Assembly: GCA_963575745.1 (NCBI GenBank)
Contig: CAUYUJ010015033.1
Coordinates: 293,756 to 338,755, forward strand
From: Prorocentrum cordatum
Taxonomy: Eukaryota > Sar > Dinophyceae > Prorocentrales > Prorocentraceae
DNA: 45,000 bases
Reading direction: 5' to 3'
Each line of letters begins with the position of its first letter. Position 1 is the stretch's first letter. The notes under the pieces are model-generated. The model saw only the letters and a program-made list of their open reading frames with translations. It made no database searches and was not told where the DNA came from. The translations under genes were made by a program, and so were the position numbers. Shown in pieces: positions 41,083-45,000 of this stretch.

Positions 41083-41422
41083 TTCCGAGAATGTCTCGAG
41101 CGAAACGCTCTTTTCCCGGAAAGGGCGTGGGCCCAGGGTTCTCTTTTAGTAAGTAAACCTGTCCCCGATGCCTCAACTGAGGGGCGGAGTTGGGGATGTC
41201 TCGAGCGAAACGCTTGTTTTCAGAATTTGTTGAGGACGTCTCGAGCGAAACGCTGGTTTTGCAGAGCCGACCGCGACGCGGAAAAGCGCCCCGCGCGCAG
41301 GAATTCCGAGGATGTCTCGCGCGTGCCGCGTCCCGCGCGCAGGAATGTCGAGGATGTCTCGACTAATTCGTTAGTTTTTCTAGGATTTCCTTAAATTTTG
41401 GCAGGATGTCTCGAGCGAAATG
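41080..41422 (+). repeat. Dispersed TGTCTCGAGCGAAACGCT motif, several copies
   Basis: GATGTCTCGAGCGAAACGCT or close variants start near 41090, 41196, 41238 and 41404, with shorter relatives (GATGTCTCGCGCG, GATGTCTCGACTAATTCG) near 41311 and 41352. The motif also ends the satellite block at 20185. Between copies the sequence is unrelated. Confidence 0.75.
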
Positions 41423-41818
41423 CACGACCCCACCCTCGCACGACCACACCCCAGCACGACCACACCCCAGCACGACCACACCCCAGCACGACCCCACCCC
41501 AGCACGACCCCACCCCAGCACGACCACGCCCCAGCACGACCACACCCCAGCACGACCCCACCCCACCACGACCCCACCCAGCAAGACCACACCCCAGCAC
41601 GACCACACCCCAGCACGACCTCACCACAGCACGACCACACCCCAGCACGACCACGCCCCAGCACGACCACGCCCCAGCACGACCACGCCCCAGCACGACC
41701 ACCCCCCAGCACGACCACCCCCCCAGCACGACCACCCCCAGCACGACCCCCAGCACGACCACACCCCAGCACGACCACTCCCCAGCACGACCACACCCCA
41801 GCACGACCACACCCAGTC
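41423..41818 (+). repeat. 16-bp minisatellite CACGACCACACCCCAG
   Basis: About 24 copies. Variants are ACGACCCCACCCCAG and ACGACCACGCCCCAG, plus a few single-base length changes near 41700-41760. Open frames on both strands (His/Thr/Pro-rich or Val/Gly/Cys/Trp-rich) are products of the repeat. Confidence 0.95.
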
Positions 41819-41827
41819 GCACCCCCG

Positions 41828-41999
41828 TGGAATGTTTCGTGGGGTGTCTGGTTGAGTGGTTGCCTGTTCGTGGGGTGTCTCGTGGAATGTTTCACGGGGT
41901 GTCTCGTGGAATGTTTCGTGAGGTGTCTCGTGGAATGTTTCGTGAGGTGTCTCGTGGGATGTTTCGCGGGGTGTCTCGTGGGATGTTTCGTGAGGTGTC
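41828..41999 (+). repeat. 24-bp minisatellite GTGTCTCGTGGAATGTTTCG
   Basis: About seven copies of a 24-base unit with GTGTCTCGTGG[A/G]ATGTTTCG followed by TGAG, GGGG or CGGG. The GTCTCG word resembles the TGTCTCGAGCG motif just upstream. Confidence 0.92.
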
Positions 42000-42076
42000 G
42001 CCCAGTTGGGTATCGTGAAAACGTGACCATGCTGCACATGTCTATATCCCTTTTCCGGGTTCGTGGGTCCATCATG

Positions 42077-42905
42077 TTTTAAGCCCCAAAGGCCGTCCTA
42101 CTCCATAAATAACGAGACGGAGCGGCCATTAACACCCATTCCTTCCCCCTCCCCCCCCCCCTGCACTCCCCCTTAGGGGGCTTCGCCCAAAACACAACGT
42201 CATCACTCGTACCTCTTTCTTTCCGTTACCTGGCCCGGCACAGAAACGGAAAGAAGGCTTCAGAAATTTGACCAAAATTACCCACACCACCGTTCGTACT
42301 GGGAGCCTTGGCGTTCAAAGTTATTTACGTCAACTTTCGTACTGGGAGCCTTGGCGGTCAACCAACTCTCACGTCACTGTCCGTACTGAGAACCTCGTTG
42401 TTAGAAACGATTTACTTAATAAGAGACTATAGCTTTCCAAACACTTACGGGCAATCATCGATTTTGGCCTCTTCGGGCCTTCTTGGGGGTCCTTTTGGAG
42501 CTCTTGTGGGCAGTCTTGGGGCCTTCTTCGACCGTCTTGCGGCTCTCTTGCGCCGTATTAGTTACGTCATGTTTCGTTATGGGAGCCTTGGCGATGCAGG
42601 ACTCGCCGTGCCACCGTCCTGCCTCTTGGACCGTCTTCAACGCCATGAAAGCCGAAAAGCCGTGTATTCCAAAAATGCACGTTTTCCTTAGGAAAAACAA
42701 TGATTTTGGCATCTTGGGGCCCTCTTGGGCGCCTCTTGGGGCGTCTCGGAGGCCTTTTGGGACGTCCTGGGGCTGTCTTGGGCGATCTTGGGCTCTCCTG
42801 GAGCGCTCTTGGGCCGTCTTGAGGGTATCTTGGGCCATCTTGGGCGCCTCTTGGGCCGTCTTGAGCGCCTTAGACGGCCCAAGGAGCGCCCAAGAGGCCT
42901 CCAAG
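42077..42905 (+). repeat. Near-solo satellite element with head and snap-back tail
   Basis: It starts with the head box TTTTAAGCCCCAAAGGCCGT, has GGGGGCTTCGCCCAAAACAC and a damaged hairpin, diverged sub-repeats (TTATTTACGTCAACTTTCGT), one CTTGGGCC sub-unit with the AT-rich box (42670), and ends in a snap-back at 42843-42897. At about 830 bp it may be closest to a single ancestral copy. Confidence 0.75.
42843..42897. repeat. Snap-back hairpin ending the third satellite block
   Basis: Arms of about 23 bases (CTTGGGCGCCTCTTGGGCCG and TCT against the reverse complement starting AGACGGCCCAAGGAGCGCCC) with about two mismatches and a loop around TGAGCGCCTT. Confidence 0.8.
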
Positions 42906-42909
42906 ACGC

Positions 42910-43322
42910 CCCGAGCGGCCATTAGACCGCATCCTTCCAACCCTCCCCCTCCCCTGGACCCCTCCCTAGAGGGCTTCGCCCAAAACACAACGTCATCACT
43001 CCTACCTCGCTCGTTCCGTTACCTGGGCCAGCACGGAAACGGAAAGAGCGCTTCAGCAACCTGCCCGAGATGCCTCATGGCACCATTCGCTCTTGGGAAC
43101 CTTGGTATCAAGAGCTTGTTGCGTCACCGCTCGTTCTTGGGAGCCTTCCTGGGAAGAGCTTGTTGCGGCACCGCTCTCTGTTGAGTCCCCTTGCCCAGAA
43201 ATGCTTACGTTGCCGCTCGCTCTCGGGAGCCTTGGTGGTAAGAGCTTGTTGCGTCACCGCTGGCTCTTGGGAGCTTTGCTGGTAAGCGCATGCTACGTCA
43301 CCGCTCAGTTGAGAGCCTTGCC
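42910..43322 (+). repeat. Truncated satellite copy: head plus expanded sub-repeats
   Basis: GCGGCCATTAGACC, GAGGGCTTCGCCCAAAACAC, a hairpin with near-intact arms (43010-43055), then five or six 45-53 bp sub-repeats (GAGCTTGTTGCGTCACCGCT type). There is no CTTGGGCC array; the CTC microsatellite starts where it should begin. Confidence 0.8.
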
Positions 43323-43494
43323 CCTCCTCCCTCCTCCTCCTCCTCCTCCTCCTCCTCCTCCTTCTCCTCTTCCTCTCCTCCTCCTCCTCCTCCTCCTCCT
43401 CCTCCTCCTCCTCCTCCTCCTCTCCTCCTCCTCCTCCTCCTCATCCTCCTCCTCCTCCTCCTCCTCCTCCTCCTCCTCCTCCTCCTCCTCCTCC
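43323..43494. repeat. (CTC)n microsatellite
   Basis: Long CTC/TCC tract with a few TTC, CCTCTC and ATC interruptions. Confidence 0.95.
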
Positions 43495-43519
43495 ATGATC
43501 ATGATCCGTACATTATAAT

Positions 43520-43576
<57 letters not shown>
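43520..43576. repeat. (CTA)n microsatellite
   Basis: About 18 uninterrupted ACT/CTA triplets, starting 25 bases after the CTC tract. Confidence 0.95.
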
Positions 43577-43670
43577 AGTATTCCCCACATCCAAAGTGGG
43601 GTTATTGTTTTCTGTGAACACCTCGCGCAGGAAACTCACATCACCTCCCACCCCTCTCCCCCCTTCACTC

Positions 43671-44155
<485 letters not shown>

Positions 44156-44164
44156 CTAACCTGA

Positions 44165-45000
44165 ATATGGGGGGCGTCTCGAGCGGGAACCTCGTGCGTG
44201 AGTGAATTGCGGGGACGTCTCAGGCGGGAACCCCTATCCGTATGGGGCCCGCACCTCATATTTATAATCCGAGCGGGCCATCGGGACCCTGTAAGTGTCG
44301 CCACCTTCGGGTTCCTGAAACCTGGGCACGGGGGAAGTATCAGACGGGAGCCTCGCCTGTAAACTCTCAGGCGGGAACCTTCTCCCTATGGGGCCCGCAC
44401 CTCATATTTGTTTAATCCAGACGGGTCATCGGAACCCTGTAGCTGTCGTCACGCTCGGGATGCTGAGGCCTGGGCGCATCAGGCGGGAACCCTGTCCCTA
44501 TGGGGCCCGCACTTTATCTGTTCAATCCGCGCGGGTCATCGGAACCTTGTAACTGTTCTCACTTTTGGGGTGATGAGGCCTGAAGTGGAGGAAGTATCGG
44601 GCGGGAGCCGCGTATGTGAGTGAAACGCGAATACGTCTCAGGCGGGAGCCTCTTCCCTATGGTGCCCGCAGCTTCTGTTACTAATCCGAGCGGGCCGTCC
44701 CAACCGTAGAACTGTTGTCACTTTTGGGTTCCTGAGGGGGTGAATATGGAGGACGTATTGGGCGGGAGCCTCGTCTGTGAGCGAAGCGCGAGGAAGTCTC
44801 AGGCGGGAAGTCCCCCCTTTATGGCGCTCGCACTTTATGTTCGAATCCGAGGCGGGTCATCGGTAACCTGTCACTGCCGTCACTGTTGGCAGGCTTGAAT
44901 ATTGAGGAACTCCCAGTCGGCAGCCTCGTATGTGAGTGAATCGCGAGGAAGTCTCAGGCGGGAGCCTCTTCCCTATGGGGTTCGCGCGTCATGTTGAAAT
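44165..45000 (+). repeat. Satellite of about 155 bp, running off the window
   Basis: The word CTATGGGGCCCGCA or a variant recurs with its TATG at about 44241, 44387, 44499, 44658, 44820 and 44974, giving periods of 146, 112, 159, 162 and 154 bp. Each unit also has GTCTCAGGCGGGAACC, AATCCGAGCGGGCCATCGG and GTGAGTGAAACGCGA boxes. The copies are fairly diverged and one (112 bp) is shortened. Confidence 0.85.

Noticed and set aside
41030-41110. Helitron-like end
   Set aside because: A hairpin near the end is present, but there is no CTRR terminus, no 5' TC end and no Rep/helicase gene.
41380-42082. Frames of 150-230 codons rich in His/Thr/Pro or Val/Cys/Trp/Gly
   Set aside because: They are translations of the 16-bp minisatellite in every phase.

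Overview
The window looks like nuclear DNA from a GC-rich protist. A dinoflagellate is my best guess, with moderate confidence. Support: isolated open reading frames rich in Ala, Gly, Arg and Trp among very long non-coding stretches, one Trp/Gly-rich protein tail of a kind I associate with dinoflagellate proteins, a plausible spliced gene, and no bacterial-style gene packing. No rRNA, tRNA, CRISPR array or recognisable transposase, reverse transcriptase or viral gene was seen. About two thirds of the window is tandem or inverted repeat.

Left part (1-13 kb). A minus-strand reading frame of unknown function (1442-2577) begins with a poly-Glu run encoded by a (GAG)n microsatellite, and its downstream part is broken. 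Between 5.0 and 6.2 kb two minisatellite arrays, 77 bp x about 8 and 90 bp x 5, lie back to back inside an imperfect inverted repeat. An uninterrupted 459-codon minus-strand frame of unknown function lies at 9778-11157. At 12.4-13.0 kb is a unit of about 170 bp with trinucleotide tracts inside it.

Gene region (13.6-17.2 kb, minus strand). This is the best candidate gene. In transcription order it has a charged helical segment, a predicted phase-0 intron (16985-16390), a CxxC...CxxC zinc-ribbon-like motif, a region of unknown fold, a KH-type RNA-binding domain with a GxxG loop, and a segment resembling an RRM. The reading frame changes at least four times, once exactly at a G9 homopolymer. The locus is therefore a pseudogene, carries sequence errors, or has small introns I could not place. 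If it is one gene, it encodes a multidomain RNA-binding protein.

Right part (18.9-45 kb). A composite satellite fills about 18.9-34.4 and 36.8-41.1 kb, with two more copies at 42.1-43.3 kb. A full unit is about 1.25-1.3 kb. It has an ordered structure: a GGGCTTCGCCC mini-hairpin, a 13-bp-stem hairpin, four or five 45-53 bp sub-repeats carrying TTACGTCA-like boxes, then two or three sub-units of about 330 bp made of CTTGGGCC-type repeats, each ending in an AT-rich dyad. Three blocks end in a snap-back palindrome. A 2.4-kb segment with perfect 12-bp terminal inverted repeats (34369-36788) is inserted in one unit; it contains 11-bp, 73-bp and hexamer-based minisatellites. A second foreign block (about 41.12-42.07 kb) separates a conserved tail motif from a conserved head motif that are adjacent at 20.2 kb. 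The window ends in long trinucleotide tracts and a different satellite of about 155 bp that runs off the end.
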